Source of the DNA: Nocardioides sp. LHD-245
Lineage (GTDB): Bacteria; Actinomycetota; Actinomycetes; Propionibacteriales; Nocardioidaceae
DNA: 64,000 nt
Direction of reading: 5' to 3'
NCBI RefSeq assembly: GCF_030929495.1
Contig: NZ_JAVFWN010000015.1
Coordinates: 62,001-126,000 of the forward strand
The notes under the pieces are model-generated. The model saw only the letters and a list, made by a program, of their open reading frames with translations, was not told the DNA's origin and searched no databases. Position numbers and translations under genes: made by a program. Below are positions 40,318 through 48,664 of this stretch, piece after piece; the first letter of the stretch is position 1; the number at the start of each line of letters is the position of its first letter.

Positions 40318-41197
40318 TGAGCGACTGGGAGATGAGCAGGAGACCGAGGACCAGCGCGACCACGACGGCCAGCGGGCCCACGGCGAAGAACGGGGCGTCG
40401 TGCAGCAGCCGGACGCCGTCCTTGATGAGCGAGCCGAGCGACGGGTTCGGCGGGCGGACGCCGAGGCCGAGGAAGCTCATCGCGCCCTCGATGAAGACCG
40501 CGACCGACATCGACACGGCGAGCTGGACGGTCAGCGGCTCCAGCGCGTTGGGCAGCACGTGCTTGCGCAGCACCCACAGCGGTCCCGCGCCGACGACCTG
40601 CGAGGCCTCGACGAACGGCATCTCACGGACGGTGCGTACGGCGGTGCGCACCAGCCGTCCGAAGACGGGGATCTCCAGAGTCACGATGACGACCCCGACG
40701 GTGAGCAGCCCGGGCCCGAGGAACGCGGTCAGCAGGATGCCGAGGATCAGCGCGGGGAAGGCGAGCAGCAGGTCGAAGGCGCGCTGCGCGATGACGTCGG
40801 TGACCGACCACCAGCTGGTGACCAGGCCGAGCAGCACGCCGAGGACCGCGCCGATGGGCACCGCCGCGAAGACGACGACCAAGTCGGCCCGGATGCCGTA
40901 CAGCGTGCGGGAGAGGATGTCCCGGTTGAGCTCGTCGGTGCCGAGCCAGTGCGCGGACGTCGGGCCCAGCAGGTTGGCGCCCGGGACCTGTTCCGTCGGC
41001 CCGTACGGCGCGAGCAGCGGCCCGAGCACGCCGAGCAGCACCACCGCGCCGACGAGCACCACGCCCACCAGGCCGCGGCCGTGGCGCAGCGCGGGCAGCA
41101 GCCCCGAGCGCGGAGCCGGGGCGGGGTCGCCCGGCACCGGCCCGACCGGGACGGGGCTCAGGGGCTCCTCGAGGGAGACGTCGACGGATCCGGACAT
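40298..41197 (-). CDS. Peptide-type ABC importer permease (DppC-like)
   Basis: 299 aa. A Pro/Ala-rich cytoplasmic N-terminus is followed by a first helix (GLVGVVLVGAVVLLGVLGPLLAPYG), the family landmark HWLGTDELNRDILSRTLYGIRADL, and the EAA loop (EASQVVGAGPLWVLRKHVLPN). Five or six helices in all. ATG 41197 overlaps the stop of the DppB-like gene (TGATG). It forms the membrane channel with that protein. Confidence 0.9.
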   Translation of the reverse strand: MSGSVDVSLEEPLSPVPVGPVPGDPAPAPRSGLLPALRHGRGLVGVVLVGAVVLLGVLGPLLAPYGPTEQVPGANLLGPTSAHWLGTDELNRDILSRTLYGIRADLVVVFAAVPIGAVLGVLLGLVTSWWSVTDVIAQRAFDLLLAFPALILGILLTAFLGPGLLTVGVVIVTLEIPVFGRLVRTAVRTVREMPFVEASQVVGAGPLWVLRKHVLPNALEPLTVQLAVSMSVAVFIEGAMSFLGLGVRPPNPSLGSLIKDGVRLLHDAPFFAVGPLAVVVALVLGLLLISQSLSEARRA

Positions 41198-42168
41198 CAC
41201 GAGGCTCCGTTCGTCGCGGTGGTCAGCCGCACGCGCGGGTCGAGCCACGCATGGATCAGGTCGCTGGCGAGCTGGGTCAGCACGAACACGACGACGGAGA
41301 GCAGCAGCAGGACCTGCACGACCGGGTAGTCGCGCGACGAGATGCCCTGCTCGATGAGCCGGCCCAGGCCGGGCCAGGCGAACACGGCCTCGACCAGGAT
41401 CGCGCCGCCCAGCAGGGTGCCGAACTGGATGCCCAGCACCGTGATCGACGACGGCAGCGCGTTGCGCAGCGCCTGGGTGAGCACGATCCGGCGCCGGGGG
41501 ATGCCGAGCGCCCGCGCGGTGGTGACGTAGGGCTGCCGCAGCTGGGTGCGCAGCGCCTCGGTCAGGAAGCGGGTCAGGGCCGCCCAGGCCGGGAGGGCGA
41601 GGGCCAGGCCCGGCAGCAGGAGGTACTGGAAGGCGATGTCCGGGTGGGCGAAGAACCCGCCCGGCGGCGTACCTCCGGCCGGCAGGACGGGGAAGCGCAC
41701 CGCGAACACCAGCACCAGCACCAGCGCCGTCGCGAACGTCGGCACCGCCACCGCGGCCGTGTTGAGCGCGGACAGCAGCGAGTCGAGCCAGCGCTTGTCC
41801 CACACGACCGCGGCGGTGCTGGTCAGCAGGGCGCCGGCCGAGGCCAGCACGAGGGCGAACAGCGTCAGCACCACGGTGTTGAGCGCGCCATCGGCGATCA
41901 GGCTGCCCACGTCGCCCCCGAGTTTGTACGACGGCCCGAGGTCCAGCCGGGCGAGGTCGCCGAGCCAGTGCAGGTACTGGCTCCAGAACGGCTGGTCCAG
42001 TCCGAGCTCCGCGCGGATGGCCGCGCGGGACGCGGGGGTGGCGTCCGGCCCGGCGAGCACCGAGACCGGGTCGCCGGGCACCAGCCGGATCAGGGCGAAG
42101 ATCCCGATCGACGCGAGCACCGTCACCAGCAGGGCCGAGCCCAGCCGGTGGAGGAGGTAGCGGGTCAC
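41197..42168 (-). CDS. Peptide-type ABC importer permease (DppB-like)
   Basis: 323 aa from GTG 42168. N-terminus MTRYLLHRLGSALLVTVLASIGIFALIRLVPGDPV is the classic DppB/OppB start; the EAA-type loop is in YVTTARALGIPRRRIVLTQALRNALP. About six helices. The gene starts 7 bp after the binding-protein stop, so the operon order is binding protein, permeases, ATPase. Confidence 0.9.
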   Translation of the reverse strand: MTRYLLHRLGSALLVTVLASIGIFALIRLVPGDPVSVLAGPDATPASRAAIRAELGLDQPFWSQYLHWLGDLARLDLGPSYKLGGDVGSLIADGALNTVVLTLFALVLASAGALLTSTAAVVWDKRWLDSLLSALNTAAVAVPTFATALVLVLVFAVRFPVLPAGGTPPGGFFAHPDIAFQYLLLPGLALALPAWAALTRFLTEALRTQLRQPYVTTARALGIPRRRIVLTQALRNALPSSITVLGIQFGTLLGGAILVEAVFAWPGLGRLIEQGISSRDYPVVQVLLLLSVVVFVLTQLASDLIHAWLDPRVRLTTATNGAS

Positions 42169-42175
42169 GGCCGGC

Positions 42176-43801
42176 TCACTTCGTCAGGTAGGTGTCGTGG
42201 AACAGCGGCTCGCCCCGCTTGGTCTGCCCGAGGTCGTGGACCTGGGTGCTGCTGGCGTCCTGCGGCAGCGTGATCGCGATCTCCAGCAGGAACGAGCCCT
42301 TCAGCAGCGCCTCGTTGAGCGCGGTGTAGTCGGCCGGGTCCCCGTCGTCCGTCCCCTGAGCGGCGGGCTGCTTCCACACCTTGTCCGCGATCGCCTGGTA
42401 GTCGGCGTCGACGTACAGCGAGGCGTTGTGGTCGGCGTTGAACGGGTACGCCGACACGGCGAGCGTCGAGGGCGTGTAGTGCGCGTAGGCGTGGTTCAGG
42501 ATCCACAGGCCCTCGAACTTCGCGCCGATCAGCTGCTGGATCACCTGTGCCTGCTCCTGCGGGTCCAGCTCGGCCTCGATGCCGACCTTCGCCAGGTCCG
42601 ACTGGACGATCTGCGCGATGGCGCCGTACGCCGGGTTCTCCGACGGGTAGGTCAGCGGCAGGGTCGGGATCTGGACGCCGTCGGCCTTGGCCTCCTCGAC
42701 CAGGGCCTTGGCCTTGTCGAGGTCGAAGTCGTAGGTCGCGTTCGCGTCCGCGTCGTATGCCGGCGAGTAGTCCGGCCACGGCAGGCTGATCGGGATGGCG
42801 GCGCCGCGGTAGACCTCGTCGACCACGCGCTTGCGGTCCAGGGCGTAGGCGATCGCCTGCCGGACCCGCACGTCGGACAGCGCCGGGTTCGTCACATTGG
42901 TGCCGACGTACACCTGGCCCTCGGCGCCGTTCCACTGGTTGACGCGGAACGCGTCCTCCTTGCCGAGGCTCTCGAAGTCGCGGTACGACGCGCCGAGGAT
43001 CAGGTCCAGCTGGTGGGCGCGGAGCTGGGAGACCTGGGCCTGCGGGTCGGGGATGACGCTGACGTCGATGCCGTCGAGGGCCGGCCTCCCGCGCCAGTAG
43101 TCGTCGTTGCGCGTGAAGCTGATCTTCGCGCCGGGGCTCCAGCTCGCGAACTCGAACGGGCCGGTGCCGACGAACGCCTTGCCCTCACGCAGCTGGTCGA
43201 TCGACTCGGAGTCGATGATCGGCAGCATGTCGAGCAGGTCGAAGACGTTGCTCAGCGGGTGCGCGAAGGTCAGCGTGATCGCGTGCTCGTCGGTGGTGTC
43301 GAAGCCGGTGATCGCCGCCGCGGTGCGCTGCAGCTGCACCGTCCAGACCGGGTCGGCCCAGGTCTTGATGCTGAACTCGACGTCCTTGCTGGTGAAGGGG
43401 CGGCCGGAGTGGAAGGTGACGTCGTCGCGCAGCTGCAGGGTCAGCCGGGTGCCGTCCTCCGACTGCTCCCACGACGTCGCCAGGGACGGCTGCGGCTCGA
43501 GCTCGTCGAGGGGGTAGTCGACGAGCGAGTCGTAGACGCTGCCGATCAGCACGTTGATGGCGTCGCCGGAGTTGGTGAAGATCCGCGCCGGGATGATGTC
43601 GTTGAGGGCGCCCACGCGCAGGGTGCCACCCTCCTGGCGCTCCCCGGAGCTGGCCTTCAGCTCGTCCACCGCGGAGGAGCACGCGGTGGCCGCGATCAGG
43701 GTGGTCGCCGCGACGAGCGCGGCGGCCAGGCGCCGGAGTGGTCGGGATCGCCGGAGCCGGCCGGGGTGTCGGCGGGGCTGGACGGGGACGGCAGGGGACA
43801 C
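42176..43801 (-). CDS. Substrate-binding lipoprotein of the peptide-type ABC importer (SBP family 5)
   Basis: 541 aa from GTG 43801, behind AAAGGAA. The basic N-terminus (RRHPGRLRRSRPLRRLAAALV) and lipobox (LIAATACSS) mark an exported lipoprotein. The family-5 fold (DppA/OppA) is evident: GGTLRVGALNDI, VYDSLVDYPLDELEPQPSLATSWEQSEDGTRLTLQLRDDVTFHSGRPFTSKDVEFSI, and ALSDVRVRQAIAYALDRKRVV. Family-5 proteins bind peptides but also sugars, nickel and other compounds. Given the sulfatase, FGE and dioxygenase around it, a sulfated ligand is likely here, as an inference. A ROK regulator gene lies 47 bp upstream. Confidence 0.88.
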   Translation of the reverse strand: MSPAVPVQPRRHPGRLRRSRPLRRLAAALVAATTLIAATACSSAVDELKASSGERQEGGTLRVGALNDIIPARIFTNSGDAINVLIGSVYDSLVDYPLDELEPQPSLATSWEQSEDGTRLTLQLRDDVTFHSGRPFTSKDVEFSIKTWADPVWTVQLQRTAAAITGFDTTDEHAITLTFAHPLSNVFDLLDMLPIIDSESIDQLREGKAFVGTGPFEFASWSPGAKISFTRNDDYWRGRPALDGIDVSVIPDPQAQVSQLRAHQLDLILGASYRDFESLGKEDAFRVNQWNGAEGQVYVGTNVTNPALSDVRVRQAIAYALDRKRVVDEVYRGAAIPISLPWPDYSPAYDADANATYDFDLDKAKALVEEAKADGVQIPTLPLTYPSENPAYGAIAQIVQSDLAKVGIEAELDPQEQAQVIQQLIGAKFEGLWILNHAYAHYTPSTLAVSAYPFNADHNASLYVDADYQAIADKVWKQPAAQGTDDGDPADYTALNEALLKGSFLLEIAITLPQDASSTQVHDLGQTKRGEPLFHDTYLTK

Positions 43802-43848
43802 GGGTGTTCCTTTCGCAGGGCGGTGCGGGAGTTCCGGGAGGGAGGGGG

Positions 43849-45006
43849 TCAGGCGCCGGGTCGTCGACACGCGCCGCCCGCCTCGACACCGGTGAGCTCG
43901 ACACAGGCGAGCGGGTCGTCGAGGACGGGACCGAGGGCGACGGTGCAGGCGCTGATCGCCTGGATGTCGCTGCCGAAGCGGGTGAAGGAGACCGGGACCG
44001 GGTGGTCGAGCGCCGTGTGCGCGTCGTAGGCGCCGACGATCACGTCGAGCAGGCGGGGGTCGCCGGTGAAGGCCTGGCCGACCAGCACGACCCGGTCGGG
44101 GGAGAGCATGTCGCGCACCGACCCGGCCGTCGCGCCGAGCAGGCGGGCCCGCTCCACGTCGGACCGGGCGCTGGACCGGGCGTCGGACCGGGAGTCGGAT
44201 CGGGCGTCGGCGAGCGCGTCGACGGTGGCCGCGAGGCAGCCGGTGCGCCCGCACGGGCAGGCGACGTCCGTGCCGGTGGGGAAGTGGGTGAGGCTGGCGG
44301 CCCGGGTGACGTCGGTCTGGACGCCCCGGTCGACCGCGACCGACCAGCCGAAGGTGTCACGGGCGTAGAGGTAGAGCGTGAGGCCACCGGGGGCGCCGGT
44401 GCTCCCCGTGCGGCTGTGGTGGGCATGCCGCCGGTGCAGGAACTCGGCCGCGGCGACCGCCGAGATGTGGTCGCCGGTGCGGACCGGCAGCCCGGTCAGC
44501 TCGTGCAGCTCGGCCTCGCGCTCGGTCGGGACCAGCCCGAGCTCCCGCCACGGGGCGACCAGGCCGGCGGCGAGCGGGACCCGCCCCGGGTGCGAGCCGA
44601 GCAGTGCGGCGGCCTCGCGGCTGAGCTGCTCGAGGTCCGGCTCGGCGCCGAGCGGGCGACGTACCGTCTGCGCGGCGAGGACGCGGCCGGTGAGGTCGCC
44701 GAGGGCGACCGTCGCGATCCGCCGGCCGATGTGCACGCCGATGGTGACGTAGCGGTCGGGGTCGATCTCGACGGGGACGCCGGGGCGGCCGGTGGCGCCC
44801 GGCCGGGCGCGGTCGGGCCGCTCGCGGAGCAGGCCGCGCTCGACCAGCAGCGCGGTGGCGCGGCCGACGGTGGCGATGCTCAGCCCGGTCGCGGCGGCGA
44901 CCTCGTCGCGCGAGGCCCGACCCGCGGCCCGGACCTGCTCGAGCACCTGGGTCGCGGTCGGGCTGAACCGGCCGCGGGACACGGTGATGATCGGCGAGCG
45001 GGTCAC
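43849..45006 (-). CDS. ROK-family transcriptional regulator
   Basis: 385 aa from GTG 45006. N-terminal winged helix (VLEQVRAAGRASRDEVAAATGLSIATVGRATALLVERGLL, about 21-60), then a ROK sugar-kinase-like domain. The zinc-binding ROK motif is CPCGRTGCLAA. The kinase-type DxGxT phosphate motif is not evident (VTIGVHIGRRIATVALGDL), so it is a regulator rather than an active kinase. An unusual DARSDSRSDARSSARSD stretch comes from tandem codons. It heads the importer-FGE-sulfatase operon and faces the dioxygenase gene, so it probably controls both sides. Its ligand may be the desulfated sugar-like product. Confidence 0.82.
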   Translation of the reverse strand: MTRSPIITVSRGRFSPTATQVLEQVRAAGRASRDEVAAATGLSIATVGRATALLVERGLLRERPDRARPGATGRPGVPVEIDPDRYVTIGVHIGRRIATVALGDLTGRVLAAQTVRRPLGAEPDLEQLSREAAALLGSHPGRVPLAAGLVAPWRELGLVPTEREAELHELTGLPVRTGDHISAVAAAEFLHRRHAHHSRTGSTGAPGGLTLYLYARDTFGWSVAVDRGVQTDVTRAASLTHFPTGTDVACPCGRTGCLAATVDALADARSDSRSDARSSARSDVERARLLGATAGSVRDMLSPDRVVLVGQAFTGDPRLLDVIVGAYDAHTALDHPVPVSFTRFGSDIQAISACTVALGPVLDDPLACVELTGVEAGGACRRPGA

Positions 45007-45048
45007 GCCGTACCTCCTCCGGGTCGCCTGGATCTGAATTGTCTATCA

Positions 45049-45070
45049 ATCTACTCGACAAACTGTAGAT
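45049..45070. promoter_or_regulatory. Candidate operator in the ROK/dioxygenase divergent promoter
   Basis: atctac (45049-45054) and gtagat (45065-45070) are inverted arms around a 10-bp AT-rich spacer, next to a ttgtc/gacaa pair (45039-45060). The 216-bp divergent region (45007-45222) is otherwise GC-rich. The AT-rich patch likely holds promoter and operator elements for ROK-type control. Nothing else recognisable is in the region apart from a weak aacccg/cgggtt hairpin near 45090-45115. Confidence 0.35.
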
Positions 45071-45222
45071 CACGAGGGAGGTCATGGCGCAAACCCGTCC
45101 CGCGATCCGGGCGGGTTCGGATCACGGTGAGCGAAAGCCTTGTCCGGCGCGGGTTTCCTCCTCACCGTTGGGCCTCGTCCCGACATCCAGACGAATTCCC
45201 CAGTGACCCGGAGGACCCACCC

Positions 45223-46176
45223 ATGACCATCAGCCTCGACCGCGAGACCGCTGCGCCCGCGACGGCTGCACCCACGACGACCACTGTGAGCAGGCTGGGC
45301 AGCCGGATCGGCGCCCGCATCGACGGCGTCCGCCTCGGTGGCGACCTGGCGCCGGAGACCGTCGCCGAGATCCGGGCCGCGCTCAACGAGCACAAGGTCG
45401 TCTTCTTCCGTGGCCAGGACCACCTCGACGACGACGGACAGATCGCCTTCGGCGAGCTGCTCGGCGCGCTCACCACCGCCCACCCGACCGTCAATACCGG
45501 CAGTGCCCGCGTGCTCGCCCTCAAGGCCACCAAGGGCATGGCCGCCAACTCCTGGCACACCGACGTCACCTTCGTCGACCGGGTGCCGGCGTTCTCGATC
45601 CTGCGCGGCGTGACCATCCCGGAGTACGGCGGCAGCACGGTCTGGGCCAACACGGTGGCGGCGTACGCGTCGCTCCCGCCGCAGCTCAAGTCGCTCGTCG
45701 ACGACCTGTGGGCGGTGCACACCAACGACTACGACTACGCCAACCACTACACCGAGGAGGGCGAGGCCAACTCCCAGTTCAGCCGTGCCGAGTTCGCCTC
45801 GACCGTCTACCAGACCGAGCACCCCGTGGTCCGGATCCACCCGGAGACCGGGGAGCGCGCGCTCCTGCTAGGGCACTTCGTCAAGAACTTCGTCGGCTTC
45901 AACTCCAAGGAGTCGGCCGCCCTCTTCAACCTGCTCCAGGACCGGGTCACCAAGCTCGAGAACACCGTGCGCTGGGCGTGGCAGGCCGGCGATGTCGCGA
46001 TCTGGGACAACCGCGCGACCCAGCACTACGCCGTCGCCGACTTCGACACCCAGCTGCGCGAGGTCCGCCGGATCACCGTGCAGGGTCCCGTCCCGGTGTC
46101 GATCGACGGCCGCGAGAGCCGCGTCGTCCAGGGCTCGGCCGACGTCTACAACCGGCTCGACGAGCTGATCAGCTGA
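45223..46176 (+). CDS. TauD/TfdA-family Fe(II)/2-oxoglutarate dioxygenase (alkylsulfatase AtsK-like)
   Basis: 317 aa from ATG 45223, with a GGAGGA site. The facial triad is H112-x-D114 in NSWHTDVTF and H268 in ATQHYAVADF, with the 2-oxoglutarate Arg in REVRRITV. The N-terminal VSRLGSRIGARIDGVRLGGDL is the TauD/AtsK start. AtsK oxidatively cleaves alkyl sulfate esters to aldehyde and sulfate; TauD releases sulfite from taurine. The context with sulfatase and FGE favours the sulfate-ester reading. It is divergent from the ROK gene, so likely induced with the importer operon. Confidence 0.88.
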   Translation: MTISLDRETAAPATAAPTTTTVSRLGSRIGARIDGVRLGGDLAPETVAEIRAALNEHKVVFFRGQDHLDDDGQIAFGELLGALTTAHPTVNTGSARVLALKATKGMAANSWHTDVTFVDRVPAFSILRGVTIPEYGGSTVWANTVAAYASLPPQLKSLVDDLWAVHTNDYDYANHYTEEGEANSQFSRAEFASTVYQTEHPVVRIHPETGERALLLGHFVKNFVGFNSKESAALFNLLQDRVTKLENTVRWAWQAGDVAIWDNRATQHYAVADFDTQLREVRRITVQGPVPVSIDGRESRVVQGSADVYNRLDELIS

Positions 46177-46213
46177 CCGACATCGGTCGGCGCCCCGGCG
46201 TAGCGTCGGCGGC

Positions 46214-46714
46214 ATGACTCCTGCCGACCTGCTGACCGACGCCTTCTCCCGCGTCCTCGGCGTCGTCGAGACGGTCCTCGACGGCGCCGACGACGCGCTC
46301 CTCGTCCGGCGCCCCGCGCCCGACGCCAACCCGATCGCCTGGCTGGTCTGGCACCTGACCCGGGTGCAGGACGACCACGTCGCCGACGTCGCCGGGACCG
46401 GTCAGATCTGGACCGACGACGGGTACGCCGAGCGCTTCGCCCTCCCGCTCGCCCCGCGCGACATCGGCTACGGCCACAGCAGCGAGCAGGTCGGGCTGGT
46501 CCGCGCCTCCGCCGGCCTGCTGCTCGACTACTACCGTGCCACCCACGCCCGGACCCTGGCCTTCGTCGGCGCCGTGGAGCCCGGCGACCTCGACCGGGTC
46601 GTCGACACCCGCTGGGACCCGCCCGTCACCCTCGGTGTCCGGCTGGTCAGCGTGGTCGACGACTGCGCACAGCACGCCGGGCAGGCGGCGTACGTGCGGG
46701 GACTGCTCAGCTGA
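46214..46714 (+). CDS. DinB-superfamily protein (DUF664-like)
   Basis: 166 aa. A four-helix DinB fold with the metal-binding His residues in LVWHLTRVQDDHVADV (about 43-58) and DDCAQHAGQAAYVRGLL near the C-terminus. Actinobacterial DinB proteins include mycothiol- or bacillithiol-dependent S-transferases and maleylpyruvate isomerases. Here the chemistry is unassigned; a thiol-transferase role in detoxification is an inference. It starts 37 bp after the dioxygenase stop on the same strand and may be co-transcribed with it. Confidence 0.8.
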   Translation: MTPADLLTDAFSRVLGVVETVLDGADDALLVRRPAPDANPIAWLVWHLTRVQDDHVADVAGTGQIWTDDGYAERFALPLAPRDIGYGHSSEQVGLVRASAGLLLDYYRATHARTLAFVGAVEPGDLDRVVDTRWDPPVTLGVRLVSVVDDCAQHAGQAAYVRGLLS

Positions 46715-47126
46715 GCTTGGCGAGCAGGGCCAGGAGCGTGCGCCGCTCCGCTGCGGTCAGCGGTGCGAGCACGGCCTCCTGGACGTCGTCGAGGACCCGG
46801 TCGAGCTCCGTGAGCCGGCGCGCGCCGGCGCCGGTGAGGGTCACGACATTGCGCCGGCGGTCGGACGGGTCGGGGTCGCGGCGTGCCATCCGCCACGCGA
46901 CGAGATCGTCGAGGACGGCGACGACGTCGCTCCGGTCGATCCCCGTCGCCCGGCCCAGGTCGGCCTGGCTGCACGGACCGTGCTCGTCGAGGGCGGCGAG
47001 CAGGCGGTAGTGATAGCCGCGCACGCCCGCCGCCGCGAACGCCTCGCCGAGCAGGCCCTGGGCGCGCGCATGGGCTCGGCCGAGCGCCCAGGTCGGCCGG
47101 CCGGCGACACGTTGCAGCGAGGTCAC
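46707..47126 (-). CDS. MarR-family transcriptional regulator
   Basis: 139 aa. The MarR winged helix is complete: YHYRLLAALDEHGPCSQADLGRATGIDRSDVVAVLDDLVAWRMARRDPDPSDRRRNVVTLTGAG (about 38-102), including the DRR wing. It is divergent from a small related gene across a 75-bp spacer with two copies of a TTGGT/ACCAA operator, so it very likely represses that gene and itself. The 3' end overlaps the DinB gene by 8 bp. Confidence 0.88.
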   Translation of the reverse strand: MTSLQRVAGRPTWALGRAHARAQGLLGEAFAAAGVRGYHYRLLAALDEHGPCSQADLGRATGIDRSDVVAVLDDLVAWRMARRDPDPSDRRRNVVTLTGAGARRLTELDRVLDDVQEAVLAPLTAAERRTLLALLAKLS

Positions 47127-47143
47127 CTGCGCAGTCTACGGAA

Positions 47144-47186
47144 CGTTGGTACGACCAATGATCGAGTATCGTTGGTCGTACCAACG
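47144..47186. promoter_or_regulatory. Twin MarR operators
   Basis: cgttggtacgaccaa (47144-47158) recurs as its perfect reverse complement at 47172-47186. Each half is itself a TTGGT-nnn-ACCAA palindrome, the usual form of a MarR binding site. Spacing is 28 bp centre to centre. The left site is 18 bp from the marR start and the right site 16 bp from the divergent start. Confidence 0.75.
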
Positions 47187-47201
47187 AATCAAGGAGTGCT
47201 C

Positions 47202-47612
47202 ATGACCGCCCCCTTCGGACCCCAGCTCATCGGCCAGACGGAGAAGTCGCTCTCCGCCCTGCTCCTTCGCGTCCTCGACGGGCGGCTGACCGAGCCCCAG
47301 TGGGTCGCGCTCCGGCTCGCCCAGGTGCTCGACGGCGAGCTCGAGGACGACGCCGCCCTTGCCGTGGCGGTGGCGGACCGCGCGCGGTTCGCCGATGCAC
47401 CTGCCCTCATCGATGCGCTGGTGGCCGCCGGCCTGGTCGCCGCCGGCCGCCCGACGCCTCGCGGCAGGGAGCTCGTCGACGCCGTCCAGAACGAGATCGC
47501 CGCGACCACCGCCCCGATCTGGCAGGGCCTCGACGTGGCCGACGTCGCCGCTGCCGGCCGGGTCCTCGACGAGGTGCTGCGGCGGGCTCGTGCCGTGCTG
47601 GCCGGCGGCTGA
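47202..47612 (+). CDS. MarR-like winged-helix protein, degenerate
   Basis: 136 aa from ATG 47202 (AAGGAG site). The order of elements is that of a MarR protein: a dimerisation helix (KSLSALLLRVLDGRLTEPQWVALRLAQVL), then DAPALIDALVAAGLVAAGRPTPRGRELVDAVQNEI and a C-terminal dimerisation helix. The recognition helix and basic wing are hard to see (no DRR motif; the wing is short and reads GRPTPRGR). It may be a second regulator or a non-DNA-binding partner of the divergent MarR. I am fairly sure it is a gene and less sure of the family. Confidence 0.6.
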   Translation: MTAPFGPQLIGQTEKSLSALLLRVLDGRLTEPQWVALRLAQVLDGELEDDAALAVAVADRARFADAPALIDALVAAGLVAAGRPTPRGRELVDAVQNEIAATTAPIWQGLDVADVAAAGRVLDEVLRRARAVLAGG

Positions 47613-47621
47613 GCGTCCGGC

Positions 47622-48650
47622 TCAGAGTCCCGCGACCAGCTCCCGCACGATCTCGCCCGCCGGCCGTGCCTGCGCGCCGCGCCAGCCCGTCCCGGCCCAC
47701 AGGTGCAGCCGGTGCGGGTCGCCCCTACGGGCCGCGGTGCGGCGCAGGTCGCGGGTGAGGTGGTGCAGCTCCGGATAGCCGTACGGCGCCGCGTCGTGGT
47801 GCCGGTCGACGAACCCGTTGCGCAGTGCCCGGGCCGGCCGCCCGGTGAAGCAGTGGGTGACCACGGTGGTGGTGAACGCCGGGTCCGCGAGCGCGGCGCG
47901 GTGGGTGGCGCTGGTGCCCGCCTCGGCGGCACGGAGCAGCAGGGTGCCGACCGCGACGGCCTCGGCACCCGCTGCCAGCAGGTCGCGTATGGCGCTCGGC
48001 CCGTCGACCCCGCCGGCGGCGACGAGCGGCAGCCGGGTCACGGCTGCCACGGCCCGCACGACGTCCGCGGTGTCGGCCGCGGTCGCGACCCCGGCGATGG
48101 GGCGGTGGGGGTCGAAGGTGCCGCTGTGCCCGCCCGCCGCCGGCCCCTGGACGACCAGCCCGTCGACACCGGCCTCCTCGGCGGCGCGTGCCTCGTCGGG
48201 CGCGGTCACCGTCGCGAGCACCCGCGAGCCCGCCGTCCGCAGTGCCGCGATGTCGCCCCGGCCGGGCAGCCCGAAGGTCAGCGACACGACCGGCACCGGG
48301 TTCGCGACCAGCAGGTCGACCTTCGCCCGCCAGTCATCGTCGTCGTGCCGCGGCTCTGGTGCGAGGTCCGCACCCAACGCCTCGGCCTCCGCGCGGAGCT
48401 CGGTTGCGTACGCGCGGTAGGCCTCGGGGGCGATCGCCCCCGCCTGCGGCACGAACAGGTTGACCCCGAACGCCTGGCCAGTGGCGTGCGCGGCCGTGAG
48501 GTCGGCCGCGAACGCCTCCACCGGGAGATAGCCCGCCGGCAGGAAGGCGAACCCGCTTGCCTCACCCACCGCCGTAGCGAGGGCGAGGGTGGACGGGCCG
48601 CCGGCCATGGGCGCCGCGGCGAGGGGGAGGGCGGAGTCGAGCAGGGGCAC
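47622..48650 (-). CDS. Nitronate monooxygenase-like flavoprotein
   Basis: 342 aa from GTG 48650, preceded by a GAGGGA site. TIM-barrel NMO/2-nitropropane dioxygenase pattern: LPLAAAPMAGGPSTLALATAV at the start, FGVNLFVP, VSLTFGLPG, GVDGLVVQGPAAGGHSG (phosphate loop), LPLVAAGGVDGPSAIRDLLAAGAEAVAVGTLLL (FMN phosphate site). NMOs oxidise alkyl nitronates to aldehydes and nitrite with FMN. It is 14 bp downstream of the MFS gene and likely co-transcribed. A 3' tail rich in His/Arg follows. Confidence 0.85.
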   Translation of the reverse strand: MPLLDSALPLAAAPMAGGPSTLALATAVGEASGFAFLPAGYLPVEAFAADLTAAHATGQAFGVNLFVPQAGAIAPEAYRAYATELRAEAEALGADLAPEPRHDDDDWRAKVDLLVANPVPVVSLTFGLPGRGDIAALRTAGSRVLATVTAPDEARAAEEAGVDGLVVQGPAAGGHSGTFDPHRPIAGVATAADTADVVRAVAAVTRLPLVAAGGVDGPSAIRDLLAAGAEAVAVGTLLLRAAEAGTSATHRAALADPAFTTTVVTHCFTGRPARALRNGFVDRHHDAAPYGYPELHHLTRDLRRTAARRGDPHRLHLWAGTGWRGAQARPAGEIVRELVAGL

Positions 48651-48664
48651 CTCCCCAGCATCCC

